Shown: piece after piece, positions 43,936 to 53,329 of the stretch
Position numbering within the stretch: the stretch's first letter is position 1
How the letters are laid out: each line of letters starts with the position of its first letter
DNA from: Halobellus salinus
Lineage (GTDB): Archaea; Halobacteriota; Halobacteria; Halobacteriales; Haloferacaceae
Direction of reading: 5' to 3'
DNA length: 64,000 bases
Assembly: GCF_014646875.1 (NCBI RefSeq)
Contig: NZ_BMOC01000001.1
Coordinates: 124,001 to 188,000 of the forward strand
Position numbers and translations under genes: made by a program
The notes under the pieces: generated by a model
Told to the model about the DNA's origin: nothing
Seen by the model: only the letters and a program-made list of their open reading frames with translations
The model's database searches: none

Positions 43936-45326
43936 ATGGGACGTTCTACACTTAGTCAGTCACTCACGCCGGCCCTGGTTGCGTGGCGCGAGCTGGTGTC
44001 TGATGGGCCGACAGGGGCCGGGGTTGATTTCTCCGATACAAATCGGACACGAGTGTGTCAGTGTCGGTGTGGCGCGTTTCTCGAAGACCCGACTCCGGAG
44101 ACGTTTCGAGCGTTGTGGTCTGAAGACGCGTTGGCCAGTTACTGGGCTCCGAGTGCTGCTGTTCTGCTTGGTGCTGACTCCGCCATCGATTCGCTACCGC
44201 TGTCTATTCGGAGATGACGACTGCCGATGAGTTCGATTCAACGTGGGTTGACCGCCTCGCTGGCTCCGGGACTGCGTGGGGCGTGTACGAGTTGTACGCC
44301 CGACTGCAAGGTGGAGTTGATCCGATCCCGACGCTTGAGGCGAAATCGGCTCTGAAATCACTCGGCTATACCGATGTCGACACGCCGGCCACAGTCACGA
44401 CTGCGGTCAGGGATTTCACTGACGAGTACGGGTCAGTCGTCGGACACGCATCAGCAGACACCGCGTGCGAACTCCTTATGTATGCTGAAATCGATGAATT
44501 CTTTAGCCTCATACAAACTACCAACCAGGATACGATCACTGTGCAGGTGACGGGACCGTACGCGGCGTTGTTCCGCCCGCTTATCGGGCACCGCGTCCGC
44601 AACGACACTGCGGAACCGGTCGAATGGCAGGGTGTGGATGCTCTCATCGACGCACACGTCGAGGCCCGTGATTCGGGAGCGTACGATGATCTGGAAACCT
44701 CGCACTGGGGTGGGACTTACATCGAATCGTGGAAGTGGCAGTTCGCGGAGTACTTCGCGGATGTCATCCGGGCAGAGTTCGAGTTGACAGCGTTGACCGC
44801 GGCGGATATCCCCCGATTCTTCGAAGCGATCGAAGACCCAGACGCGGAGTTCGATGCCGTCTCGAACGTCCCAGCAAAAATGATGGGTGGGCAATGCCAT
44901 TGATTGACGTGGCAGGACATCGTCGCCTATTGCCACGACAACCCCGACGAGGCCGCGGCGGTCCTCAGCGACCTGTACAACGAAGAGATCTCCGTTGTCG
45001 ACCGTCTTAACGAGTTCTATGAATTCTTCCGCCACCTCACGACACGAGAGGAAAACGACCGGCCGCCCGGCTCACTACTCCGTGCTGCGACAGCTCTGTC
45101 ACTGTACGCGTTCCCAGACCGGCACATCACGTTCCAATACCGGCGGATGAATAACTTCTTCAGCGAGTACTCAACGCTTGACAGCCTCGACACGGGATTC
45201 AACGCTCGGCAGTACCACGAAGTTGCCGTCGCGTGCCGAGACCTGCTCTCGAAAATCAAAGACCGGACTGGAGACGCAACAATGATCGACGTACAGACGC
45301 TCATCTACATCGCAGACGACACGTGA
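43936..45326 (+). pseudogene. McrB-like restriction ATPase, N-terminal part, frameshifted and truncated
   Basis: Three adjacent segments form one ancestral protein: SQSLTPALVAWRELVSDGPT with CQCRCGAFLEDPTPETF; then EFDSTWVDRLAGSGTAWGVYE through SHWGGTYIESWKWQFAEYF to KMMGGQCH; then LTWQDIVAYCHDNPDEAA to the end. A one-base frameshift lies near 44195, and an in-frame TGA at 44901-44903 interrupts the last part. The AAA+ GTPase domain is missing after TLIYIADDT. This is the N-terminal region of a haloarchaeal McrB-type protein. Confidence 0.75.
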
Positions 45327-45471
45327 CCAACCCGGTGACTCCACCAAAACTCTACTTTTTTGGAATGTGATGCACCGTGGGGCAGCATCAAACCGAGCGA
45401 TACAACACCTCTGGTCAGTAAGATCAGGACATAGACCTGCTTGAGTGTGGTAGTCTTTGGTGAGATGCAGC

Positions 45472-45816
45472 TCACTCTGCGTTGATCTGTTCAGTTGAAT
45501 CTCCGCCTGTTGGGGGCTGTAACTCCACTGTATGATTCGTATGCCGAGCGTGCACCTTCGCCCACCGGCGAGCAGGCCGCTCTTCAAGATACTGATCGCC
45601 ATCCGGACACTGCCGACAATCTACTGTCCACGGCGTCACGTCATCGGGAAAATGACCCGTATGCCGTTCGTGATCAAGTGCGAACTGTTCGACAGCCTGG
45701 TTACCAGCGTACAGTTCCTCAAGCTCGAAGTCGAGGTCCCACTCACGGCCACACCGTGTACACGTGACAGTGGGAACGCCGCTCTCCAGCGTGTCTGCAG
45801 ATGGGTCATCGGTCAT
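45472..45816 (-). CDS. Cysteine/histidine-rich small protein
   Basis: This 114-residue protein has CTRCGREWDLDFELEELYAG, FALDHERHTGHFPDD, VDCRQCPDG and a second HxxH (VHARHTNHT): two CxxC pairs and paired HxxH-like elements, consistent with two zinc sites. I know similar proteins in haloarchaeal islands but not a function. The ATG before TDDPSAD is chosen; the frame continues upstream with unconvincing residues. Confidence 0.65.
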   Translation of the reverse strand: MTDDPSADTLESGVPTVTCTRCGREWDLDFELEELYAGNQAVEQFALDHERHTGHFPDDVTPWTVDCRQCPDGDQYLEERPARRWAKVHARHTNHTVELQPPTGGDSTEQINAE

Positions 45817-46147
45817 ACATCCGAAATACCACCCCAGCCCCTTCTGCGCTGTCCTTGCGACGGTCGCCGCAGCATCTCGTAGCTGCTTTGACCGAACGGA
45901 TCGCTCGTGGAACACCTCAAAAGTACTCGTGAATCGAATGATTCGGTGTACGTGAGGGCCGTCCAAACACAAGCAGCGAGTACGACTCTAAATCGACTTC
46001 GCCAGTGACTGCTGTGATCACGTCTTGAGAGATCACTTCCAGCGATACTGTCGTCATCGTCATCGAACTGAGGTGAATGGCCGTCGCAAATCTGTCGGAT
46101 TATGCAGTTACGATTTCCTGCTCTGTTGGATAGATGCTGAAGCACGG

Positions 46148-46537
46148 TTAGAGCGGTTCACAGAGCGGTTCTATGTTGGTGATGGCGAACATCAGGACAA
46201 TTTCACGGAACTGCCGATACCAGCCGAGCGCTCGCACGGCGTAGCGCAGCAGCGCCCGCCACACCCACATTTTCAGCCGGTCGAACGACTTGTAGATCGT
46301 GCTGTAGTCCGGCAAATCGTCCCGATCTAAGCCGAGTGCATCACGAATCTCGGCCATATACTTCAACCGATTCGGCGTTTCACGGTAGCTGTGGCCTTCT
46401 TCGAGCCGAAAACAGTGCAGAACAACGTGCACCCAGCGGGCGAACCCGCCGTTGGCGGGCTCGCCCGCGTGCTTCCCCAACGCTTGTTTAGCTAGGTCAC
46501 GACACCGCTCAACGAAGTCGAGGAGATCGATCTCCAT
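46148..46537 (-). pseudogene. IS5-type transposase with large internal deletion
   Basis: The first about 107 residues are a normal N-terminus (VERCRDLAKQALGKHAGEP, HSYRETPNRL, LPDYSTIYKSFDRL), then YAVRALGWYRQFREIV joins straight to the last 20 residues (LMFAITNIEP). About 190 residues, including the DDE catalytic core, are missing without loss of frame. It is a deletion derivative, not an active gene. Confidence 0.85.
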
Positions 46538-46685
46538 AGGACAGAATCGAATTCCTCGGCTTCATCCTTCTAAACCCGTGATATTGGCTGGTTAGACCGC
46601 TATTCAACAGAGCACAATTATCTATTTCCTCTTCCTTACTGTCGGGCTGTTTACTCCGCAACCACTAGATGACCGTGATGGAGAC

Positions 46686-47186
46686 GTGTGGGACACAAGA
46701 CCTGCTGCACTTCAGCCAATTTCTCTACTCCCACCGGTTTATTTTCGGAATGTCAGATTCGTTGGGAATAAGTCGATTTTCCCCGGGATCCTCATTGTGG
46801 CGCTCATGATAGCTATTTTTTCGAACTCTGATGTAGTTTCGGCACTACCTCTCTCGGTTGGACTTGCGATTGTCGGTATTGCTCTGTTTCAATTGATGCG
46901 AGTATGGCGATACTTCATTGCAGACCAATCATACCAACAGAAGTCACCGCAGGACGCGGTACAGTTTGCGTTTGCTCCAGTTAGTGAGGTGCTATTCATC
47001 ATCTTCTACGCATTTATTCCAGTCACGTTTGTGATCGTGGGGGGTGTAATGGTCACAGATATTGACTTTCCCCCACGGACTGTGTTGCTGTTGGTATATC
47101 TCGTGCCAATAGGAGCGATTCGAGCGTGGATGAGGAGTTTAGATCCTCAGACAGACGATCTTGAATTAGCATTCTCCCCGGCTTGA
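46686..47186 (+). CDS. Four-TM membrane protein, unknown
   Basis: This 166-residue protein has four hydrophobic segments (about residues 32-50, 53-72, 102-122 and 130-150), with RYFIADQSYQQKSPQDAVQF in the middle loop. No family is recognised. It stands alone between the deleted transposase and the histidine kinase. The N-terminal 20 residues may not be translated; a start within them is possible. Confidence 0.5.
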   Translation: MWDTRPAALQPISLLPPVYFRNVRFVGNKSIFPGILIVALMIAIFSNSDVVSALPLSVGLAIVGIALFQLMRVWRYFIADQSYQQKSPQDAVQFAFAPVSEVLFIIFYAFIPVTFVIVGGVMVTDIDFPPRTVLLLVYLVPIGAIRAWMRSLDPQTDDLELAFSPA

Positions 47187-47282
47187 AATGCGAGGGTTCC
47201 AAAGCGTTGGAATATAATTACTGACACCTACTGAAAGCTGAAAACGATTAACGCCGATCGATGAGTACGGGGTATCAAGCGG

Positions 47283-48980
47283 TCAGTTTCCGGTCTCGAT
47301 GTCGGTGATCTCAAAGCGTGCGCCGCCGTCGTCACTGTCAGAGACCGAGATGGACCACCCGTGAGCGTCGACGACTTCTTCAACAATAGAGAGCCCGAAT
47401 CCGGTGCCGTCCGGGTTGGTCGTATAGCCGTGGTCGAAGATTTCGTCACAGTCGTCCGCGGGAACGCCGTCGCCGTTGTCTTCGATAAAGAAGCTGATAA
47501 ATGACTTGTCATCTTTGTTCGCTGTCTCGCTGGGGATGACGCCGGTGCGGATGGTGAGTGGCGGCTCGTTATGTTCTTTGGCGTTACGAAAGAGATTTTC
47601 AAAAATATGCATCAGACGGTCTCGATCCGCTTCGACCGTCACACTCTCGGGAACCTGCATATCAAGCTCCGTCCCATTTTGTTGGATCTTGTCCCAACTG
47701 TCCGCGGCAACACTGGCAAGTGATACTGGCTCTGTCTCATCGATGCTCTGTCCGGCACGGGACAACTCAAGCAGATCCGTCATAATATTCTCCATCCGCA
47801 CTGCTGACCGCTCGATTGCATCTATATCATCCTGATCGTTCGTCGTTCCGTCTAAAAGTCGTACACGACCGATGATTACCCCGAGCGGATTCCGAAGGTC
47901 GTGAGAGACCACTGAAGCAAATCGATTGAGCTGTTCGTTCTGCAGAGCAAGCTCACTCTTGCGCTCCTCACGTGCTGTTACTTCACGCATAAGCAGTTGT
48001 GTACCAAGTTGGTCAGCCACCGGGCCACTGATTGGTGAGATGGTCAGATCAAAATGGCGTGGAGTTCCATCCGATGAGAGCGTGAGTTCGTCTTCGCCGT
48101 GTTGAATTGCGGTCGCAACGGCTGGGGCAATCTCCGCTATCTTGTCGCCGATGTCGCTGCCAGAGATATCGAGTAATGTTTCAGCTGCTGGGTTGTAATC
48201 CACGAGCCTTGCTGTTGCATCAATAGCGATGTATGGATCAGCCAAGTCTTCAATGGCTTCGTCTCGCGCCAGGGGAGTCACATCAGCAAGTTGCAACCGT
48301 TGAGCTGCGAATACGAATGACAGCGCTGGGAATATGATGCCAAATGCTGTGTGGTCATACGTCGGGACAAGCCCAAGTCTGAGTCTTGAGAGAACAAATG
48401 GGGTCAAACCCAAGAGAAAACCCGTGACAATTAGTATCAGTGCCGAACTGGGTCTGTGTCGGGATTTGAGGTACAGCTCGATGAAGTAATAGTATGACAC
48501 AAGAAAGGCAGAAAGAATGATCAGAACTGCCGCGAACCACATTATTTCGTATGAAATCATAATATGTGCAAACGGTTCCGTGTAGAAAGTGACTGACTGC
48601 CAGTATAAATTGTGGAACTGGGCCGTCAACACGAAAGGAGAGACGATAATTGCCGCAATGGTCACCGCTCTCACAGTGTTATTTTGCCGCCAATTCCGTC
48701 CAGTAAATTTAGCGGTAAAGGCGACCAAGGGAATTGCAGAAAACATCGGTATTGTCCCCCAGATTGACCTGAGTGTGAGGAGTAGAGAACCAGTAGGAGC
48801 AACAACGAGGAAAACCGAAACAATCGACCATATAGTATTGCTGAGTGCGTAGACACCGTAGAGACGACGGGCGCGCATATCGGTTTGGAACACGATCCAG
48901 TAGCCTACGGTAAGAGACACCAGTGCTGTGAGCACATGACCCAGAATATACGCTAATTGGGTAGTCCCACCCGTGGACAT
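47283..48980 (-). CDS. Seven-TM sensor histidine kinase with PAS domain (island copy)
   Basis: This 565-residue protein has seven membrane segments in residues 1-225, a PAS domain (DPYIAIDATARLVDYNPAAETLL), a coiled region, the SVVSHDLRNPLGVI phospho-acceptor box with His360, and a full ATPase domain: NLFRNAKEHN (N box), EDNGDGVP (G1) and GTGFGLSIVEEVVDAHGW (G2). Unlike the chromosomal kinase at 13203 its catalytic boxes are intact. No response regulator is nearby, so signalling may be through a shared partner. Confidence 0.9.
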   Translation of the reverse strand: MSTGGTTQLAYILGHVLTALVSLTVGYWIVFQTDMRARRLYGVYALSNTIWSIVSVFLVVAPTGSLLLTLRSIWGTIPMFSAIPLVAFTAKFTGRNWRQNNTVRAVTIAAIIVSPFVLTAQFHNLYWQSVTFYTEPFAHIMISYEIMWFAAVLIILSAFLVSYYYFIELYLKSRHRPSSALILIVTGFLLGLTPFVLSRLRLGLVPTYDHTAFGIIFPALSFVFAAQRLQLADVTPLARDEAIEDLADPYIAIDATARLVDYNPAAETLLDISGSDIGDKIAEIAPAVATAIQHGEDELTLSSDGTPRHFDLTISPISGPVADQLGTQLLMREVTAREERKSELALQNEQLNRFASVVSHDLRNPLGVIIGRVRLLDGTTNDQDDIDAIERSAVRMENIMTDLLELSRAGQSIDETEPVSLASVAADSWDKIQQNGTELDMQVPESVTVEADRDRLMHIFENLFRNAKEHNEPPLTIRTGVIPSETANKDDKSFISFFIEDNGDGVPADDCDEIFDHGYTTNPDGTGFGLSIVEEVVDAHGWSISVSDSDDGGARFEITDIETGN

Positions 48981-49189
48981 AACAAATTCTACTGTAATAA
49001 CCACATATATAATCTGGCAACAGGATGGACGAAAGTGGCTGGAGCTATCGCATACTGAGTGCTGACTTCGCTCTCTGTATTCAGCCGACTGGTTCTGACG
49101 GAGTCTCAATAGAACATCACGCGACACAGGGTGTCATAGAATCGGTCACAGTCTCATCGCGCTTCATACCTAGTGTCCGGGCCAGGCGG

Positions 49190-49465
49190 TCAAACGTATG
49201 GGAAGAGGACTATCAGTAGAAGCGCTATCACACCAACAGCAAGCATCGCTGCGATTAGCAGGCTCGTGAGAGAACTCATCTGTTCGTCGGGGATACCTTC
49301 CGGTTCAAACACCCCTGTGAGTATGCTACCGCCAAAGCACGCTAACATAACAGCCGGAATCCCCATACCCAGCGAGATAACCAGCCCTGACTCGGTAAGG
49401 GCAGTCTGCCCCATCCAGAGACTCATCAGAAGCATTGACAAACCAAAGCCTACGCGACGATTCAT
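49190..49465 (-). CDS. Small three-TM membrane protein
   Basis: This 91-residue protein has three hydrophobic segments (about residues 5-22, 28-48 and 70-89) and a short polar loop (EPEGIPDEQMSS). No family is recognised. It lies downstream of nothing in particular; the neighbouring kinase is on the same strand but separated by 209 bases. The start at MNRRVG was chosen for its basic N-terminus. Confidence 0.5.
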   Translation of the reverse strand: MNRRVGFGLSMLLMSLWMGQTALTESGLVISLGMGIPAVMLACFGGSILTGVFEPEGIPDEQMSSLTSLLIAAMLAVGVIALLLIVLFPYV

Positions 49466-49571
49466 ATCTGAGAGATTGGCTAACAACGGTCAAAATAGCG
49501 ATTATAATTGAAACGACTATTTGCATAAAATCCTCGTCGGGACACTCCATTCGGAAGGTGAGACGAACTAC

Positions 49572-49598
49572 GTGTGATGCTTTCTATGACACGCTCTA
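49572..49598 (+). repeat. Solo terminal inverted repeat of the 7910-8314 element family
   Basis: Twenty-five of 27 bases match 8290-8316, including the perfect end TTCTATGACACGCTC (49582-49596). No matching opposite end is found nearby. It is a decapitated transposon end that abuts the restriction-gene relic. Confidence 0.7.
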
Positions 49599-49599
49599 G

Positions 49600-49770
49600 A
49601 CAGAGCTTGAGTTACGTCACAAGCGAGTACGAGTGGCAGCCTGGTGATCACCCGCCGGGGTACCCACACGTGCGGCGTGTTGATTGGAAGGATACGGTTT
49701 CCCGAGATGAGTTCACCACCTCAACAAAGAATACGCTTGGCAGCACGCTGACTGTGTTTTCACTCGCGGG
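49600..49770 (+). pseudogene. Fragment of an Mrr-like restriction endonuclease gene
   Basis: The frame encodes SYVTSEYEWQPGDHP and HVRRVDWKDTVSRDEF then KNTLGSTLTVFSL, which matches the linker region of haloarchaeal restriction proteins that read YRVxW-x-VSRD...KNTLGSxLTVF. No start codon or catalytic domain is present. It is cut on its left by the transposon end, so the insertion and later deletion probably destroyed the gene. Confidence 0.6.
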
Positions 49771-49840
49771 AGACGCTATTCAAGCGTGTAAGCCACTGAG
49801 GAAGACCTGACTCGCCTGTACTGTGAAGTGCCGAGAGCGG

Positions 49841-50806
49841 TCAGGAACGTTCGACGATGCGCCGGTAGGCATCGTTGACCGACAACCCCGTGCGCCCGGT
49901 GAAACGTGCCCACCACAGTACAAGCGCAACAAGGAGAGCACCCGGCAGCAAAATCAGTAGTGTATCGAGGGTTCCGGCCACCGCTCGCTCGGCCACAAAT
50001 AGCTTTGGATACGGGCTGGTAGGCTTTCCGACGACCAGTGTAAGCCAAGCGTTCGATGCAAAGTGGATCCCGATCGGGAGCGCAAGGCTTCCCGTAGCCA
50101 CATATGCCGTCACAAAGTACGACACGGAGATAACTGCCTGTAGTGCCCCAAACACTGGATTCGTAAACTCGGCTGCGACACCGAACGCGTGCGGAACTCC
50201 GAACGCGAGCGCACTCAGTATAATTGCACCGGCCAGTGCACCTGTGCGTGAGACGCTCCGTGCAACAAGTCCCTCTGCGGCGTTCCGAATCAGTAAACTC
50301 CGGAACACGAATTCTTCCCATACTGCGGTCACCAATATGCCGAACAGACTCACGCCAGTGATGAGAGCGAGCGACGACGGCCCCGTCGTAACGCCTCTGA
50401 CCGCCGTGTCGGTGACTGTGAGCCCGCCTGTTCCGGCCCAGATGACGGTGACAGCAAGTTGGAAAATGAGTCCTAATCCAATGCCGGCAGCGAGGTCACG
50501 GACCCAGACGACGTTGATACCGAACCCAACACCCGACACAGACCGGTTTCCGAGTCTGACTGCAACCACAACAGTCACGACAAGTGCGGCGAGATATGGG
50601 AGTTTCAGTTCTGTGATGACAGGTTGAACGCCGGCAGCACTGAAGATTGTGTCTCCGACTATGACAAGTCCGATAAACACCGCCGCTGCGAATAGGATCC
50701 GCCAGGTTGCTCGAAGTCGCGTGTCGGTCTCCCCATACAGGACCTGCTCGACAGTCGTCCGTCTGTCTGTGGCTTGGGGTGCTTCCTCTCGATTCGTCGA
50801 GTCCAT
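49841..50806 (-). CDS. CPBP family intramembrane protease
   Basis: This 321-residue protein has eight or so membrane segments and the CPBP motifs: VWEEFVFRSLL (EExxxR) near residue 165, AFGVPHAFG (second motif with His) and GIHFASNAW (third motif). These Rce1-like proteases act in the membrane; many bacterial relatives give bacteriocin immunity or process signals. Its substrate is unknown. It is convergent with the restriction relic. Confidence 0.88.
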   Translation of the reverse strand: MDSTNREEAPQATDRRTTVEQVLYGETDTRLRATWRILFAAAVFIGLVIVGDTIFSAAGVQPVITELKLPYLAALVVTVVVAVRLGNRSVSGVGFGINVVWVRDLAAGIGLGLIFQLAVTVIWAGTGGLTVTDTAVRGVTTGPSSLALITGVSLFGILVTAVWEEFVFRSLLIRNAAEGLVARSVSRTGALAGAIILSALAFGVPHAFGVAAEFTNPVFGALQAVISVSYFVTAYVATGSLALPIGIHFASNAWLTLVVGKPTSPYPKLFVAERAVAGTLDTLLILLPGALLVALVLWWARFTGRTGLSVNDAYRRIVERS

Positions 50807-51054
50807 AGATCTTCCTACCCACTATACTGTAAAAAAGACACTCTGAACACACAGGGTTTCGACGTGCCGGAAGCAGATGCACACTCAGTTAGACCAGAGA
50901 GCGCAAAGTGCAGAGACTGCGTTGCGTAGCGTGGGAGACGGAGACTCAGCCAGCACGTATGACTCATACGCTTGGCTAGCTACTCATCTATGTCAGCGTA
51001 CACCCGGCTCAATCCGCATTCAGGACAGACGAAAACGTGTGTAGCAAACTTCTC

Positions 51055-51292
51055 TTTGACCCCCATCGAGTACCTCGTTCATTACCGCGGCTCGTCGATG
51101 ATGGCAACCGCAAATAACACTCTCATCCGGTCGAAGGGCTACACACAGCGGTGGATGTCAGAAACGTCCTACTCGACGGTCAAGCGAACCCAGGACTCCG
51201 CCCTGCGTTCGCGGTTCTGGTACCGCCAGTTCCGCGAGATCGTTCCCCTGTTCGCGCTCAACAACATCAAGAGGCTCTCCAAGACACTATGA
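51055..51292 (+). pseudogene. C-terminal fragment of an IS5-type transposase
   Basis: The frame ends with RSKGYTQRWMSETSYSTVKR, FWYRQFREIVPLFALNNI, the standard C-terminus of this family (with the catalytic Glu region). The N-terminal half is absent; the preceding 80 bases carry only a garbled zinc-ribbon-like remainder. It lies 120 bases before the partial tRNA. Confidence 0.75.
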
Positions 51293-51411
51293 TCCGACTC
51301 CCGTACCGCATTTTCAATAGAGCACGCAAATCAGGGCTGAAACAGGCCAAAATCCGGGATATGGCGTAGGGATTCGGGGGTGGTGACGAATCCTGTCGTT
51401 CGGACCGACGG

Positions 51412-51455
51412 GGCTTCCCAAGCCACTAGCCCGGGTTCAATTCCCGGCTGGCGCA
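51412..51455 (+). repeat. Partial tRNA-Gly (3' half), attachment site
   Basis: These 44 bases are identical to the 3' part of the intact tRNA-Gly(CCC): from the anticodon arm (GGCTTCCCAAGCC) through the T-arm to the acceptor 3' end and discriminator. The 5' half is missing. It is the direct repeat expected at the far end of an element inserted at the tRNA. Confidence 0.92.
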
Positions 51456-51612
51456 TCCCTATCCTTTCGCCGTCCTGCGGTTTTGGCCTGTGACGAGCCA
51501 ACGATGACGCCACAACGCTACGCCACAGGAATTCAGATGAACCGCCGACCCCGACGCAGTCGGGCGATTATCGCTATTGGCGCGCCACCCCGATTCGCAC
51601 GAACGACGGGTG
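51456..51612. repeat. Duplicated integrase-upstream region, copy with integrase
   Basis: It corresponds to 41023-41180 with a few substitutions and lies between the partial tRNA and the integrase start at 51662. It may hold arm-type integrase binding sites and the integrase promoter. Confidence 0.75.
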
Positions 51613-51661
51613 TACAAGCCGGGGAGAAGCAGCCGCACCCAGCAGGGGAGGTGATCGTTCA

Positions 51662-52765
51662 ATGAGCGACCTCGACGAGGTTTCCCTCGTATTGTCCCCC
51701 ACGGAGCGGTACCTGAATCCCAGACAACTACAGGATTACCGCGCCGAACGCAAAGCGTGTATCCAGTGGCTGCTCACATCCGGGAAGGATCCGGAGAAAC
51801 ACGACGGGTACGCACTCAGCACCGTGAAGACGCGTGCACGTCGGATGGATCAATTCTACCGGTGGGTGTGGGACCACGAAGGCGGGTACACCCTGAACGT
51901 GACGCCCGACCACGCGGACGAGTGGATGACGCACTTAGCACAGCAGGACGAAAGCGGTGCGCACAAAGCCAACTGTCAGAAGGCGATCCAGTCGTTGTTC
52001 AAATGGCGGCACCACGAGCGGGGAGCCGCGGAGTGGGAACCATCGATCACGTTCTCCGGTCGGACCGCGTCACAACCACGTGAGTTCCTCACTCGTGATG
52101 AGCGCACACAGATTCGAGAAGCCGCGCTCGAATACGGGAGTATCCCGTCGTACTCGAATTTGTCTCCAGTTGAACGAGACCGGTGGCGAGCACATCTCGC
52201 ACAACGATTTGAGAAATCGAAAGACGAGATCGGACCTAGTGATTGGGAGCGCGCTAACGGGTGGAAAATCCCGTCGCTTGTGTGGGCGAGTCTTGATGCA
52301 GGCTTGCGACCGGTGGAAATCGAGCGCGCCCGGCCTGCGTGGGTGGATGCTGACAACTGTGTGTTGCGCATCCCGATGGAGGACAGCGCAAAATCCTACG
52401 AGAATTGGACGGTCGGGTTGAAAGAACGAACAGCGACGATGCTGGAGCAATGGGTAGAAGAACGAGACGCGTACCCGATGTACGACGACAGCGAGTCGCT
52501 GTGGCTTACGCGTGAGGGGAACACCTACGGGTCAAGTGCGTTGAAGCACGTCCTGATGCGGCTCTGTGAGATCGCGGGGATCGACACGGAGCCGCGGCGA
52601 CTGAGTTGGTACGCGTTGCGGCACTCCGTCGGCACGTATATGGTGCGCGAAGAGGATCTCGCGGCGGCACAATCGCAGCTCCGTCACAAATCGCCGCGGA
52701 CAACGATGCGGTACGATCAGACTCCAGTCGAAGACAGACAAGACGCACTCGACAGGATGGGGTAA
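51662..52765 (+). CDS. Tyrosine recombinase (integrase) of island B
   Basis: This 367-residue protein has catalytic Arg in SLDAGLRPVEIERA, the LSWYALRHSVGTYM block and SQLRHKSPRTTMRYDQ with the tyrosine. It lacks the acidic N-terminal extension of the 29887 integrase but shares its core-binding and linker pattern (SYSNLSPVERDRWRAHLA). It lies 206 bases after the partial tRNA-Gly, so that site is its likely attachment point. Confidence 0.93.
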   Translation: MSDLDEVSLVLSPTERYLNPRQLQDYRAERKACIQWLLTSGKDPEKHDGYALSTVKTRARRMDQFYRWVWDHEGGYTLNVTPDHADEWMTHLAQQDESGAHKANCQKAIQSLFKWRHHERGAAEWEPSITFSGRTASQPREFLTRDERTQIREAALEYGSIPSYSNLSPVERDRWRAHLAQRFEKSKDEIGPSDWERANGWKIPSLVWASLDAGLRPVEIERARPAWVDADNCVLRIPMEDSAKSYENWTVGLKERTATMLEQWVEERDAYPMYDDSESLWLTREGNTYGSSALKHVLMRLCEIAGIDTEPRRLSWYALRHSVGTYMVREEDLAAAQSQLRHKSPRTTMRYDQTPVEDRQDALDRMG

Positions 52766-52880
52766 CAAACTAAACCCGAGAGAGACCCATAGCAGACGTG
52801 CTACGGTAGTTACGTTCACGAATACACGGCTGAATTAGCCATTGGAACCTGCGTGAATACGGAGAAATCTGGTTGGCTTG

Positions 52881-53033
52881 TTAGTCAAACCACTCTTGAT
52901 ACTCATCGCAGCCGTCACATTCAGCCTGTGTTACCCACTCGTCACCGCGATCGTGATTCCAAGGCGGTACTTTCGTAATCTGAACTGAAAGAGCCCCACA
53001 GTCAGGGCACTCTGCTGGAGGTTTCCCTGCCAT
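52881..53033 (-). CDS. Small zinc-ribbon protein
   Basis: This 50-residue reading frame (MAGKPPAECPDCGALS... AECDGCDEYQEWFD) has two CxxC pairs separated by 26 residues, typical of small zinc ribbons common in haloarchaea. No function is assigned. It lies on the opposite strand to both neighbours, in a stretch otherwise free of genes. Confidence 0.6.
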   Translation of the reverse strand: MAGKPPAECPDCGALSVQITKVPPWNHDRGDEWVTQAECDGCDEYQEWFD

Positions 53034-53179
53034 AGTCTTCATCGATCATTATATTCTATTTTCTATGTTAATATATAATAAAATTTTGCTTGGATTGGTG
53101 CCTAGATGATACTGAGAACATCATTTACTATATTCAGCAATTCGGTCCTATCAGATCTTGAGTAGAAGGCACTCCCGAG

Positions 53180-53265
53180 GTGAAACAGCGTTCGCCAGTA
53201 CTGAGCAGCTCTTGTCGTTGTTTTCAACTGAGACTCACTGAATTGGCCATCAGAACGTGCTTGCG
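53180..53265 (+). repeat. Recurring intergenic repeat, copy upstream of the HEPN gene
   Basis: About 86 bases that recur at 54034-54120 with roughly four positions in five conserved; landmarks are ACAGCGTTCG, GTACTGAGCAG, GTTGTTTTCAAC and CTGAATTGGCCATCAGAACG. Shorter related copies lie at 52830-52855, 55470-55496 and 57978-58000. All are in plus orientation regardless of gene direction. Confidence 0.7.
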
Positions 53266-53329
53266 TAGTCAGCGTCTCCTCGTATTTGAGGCCAACCTAT
53301 ATCAAGAAGAGTAACCGAACTCTCCTCAC

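Noticed and set aside
44901-44903. TGA read as pyrrolysine, selenocysteine or by a suppressor
   Set aside because: A frameshift and a missing catalytic domain in the same gene point to decay, and no TCA-anticodon tRNA was found in the nearby cluster.
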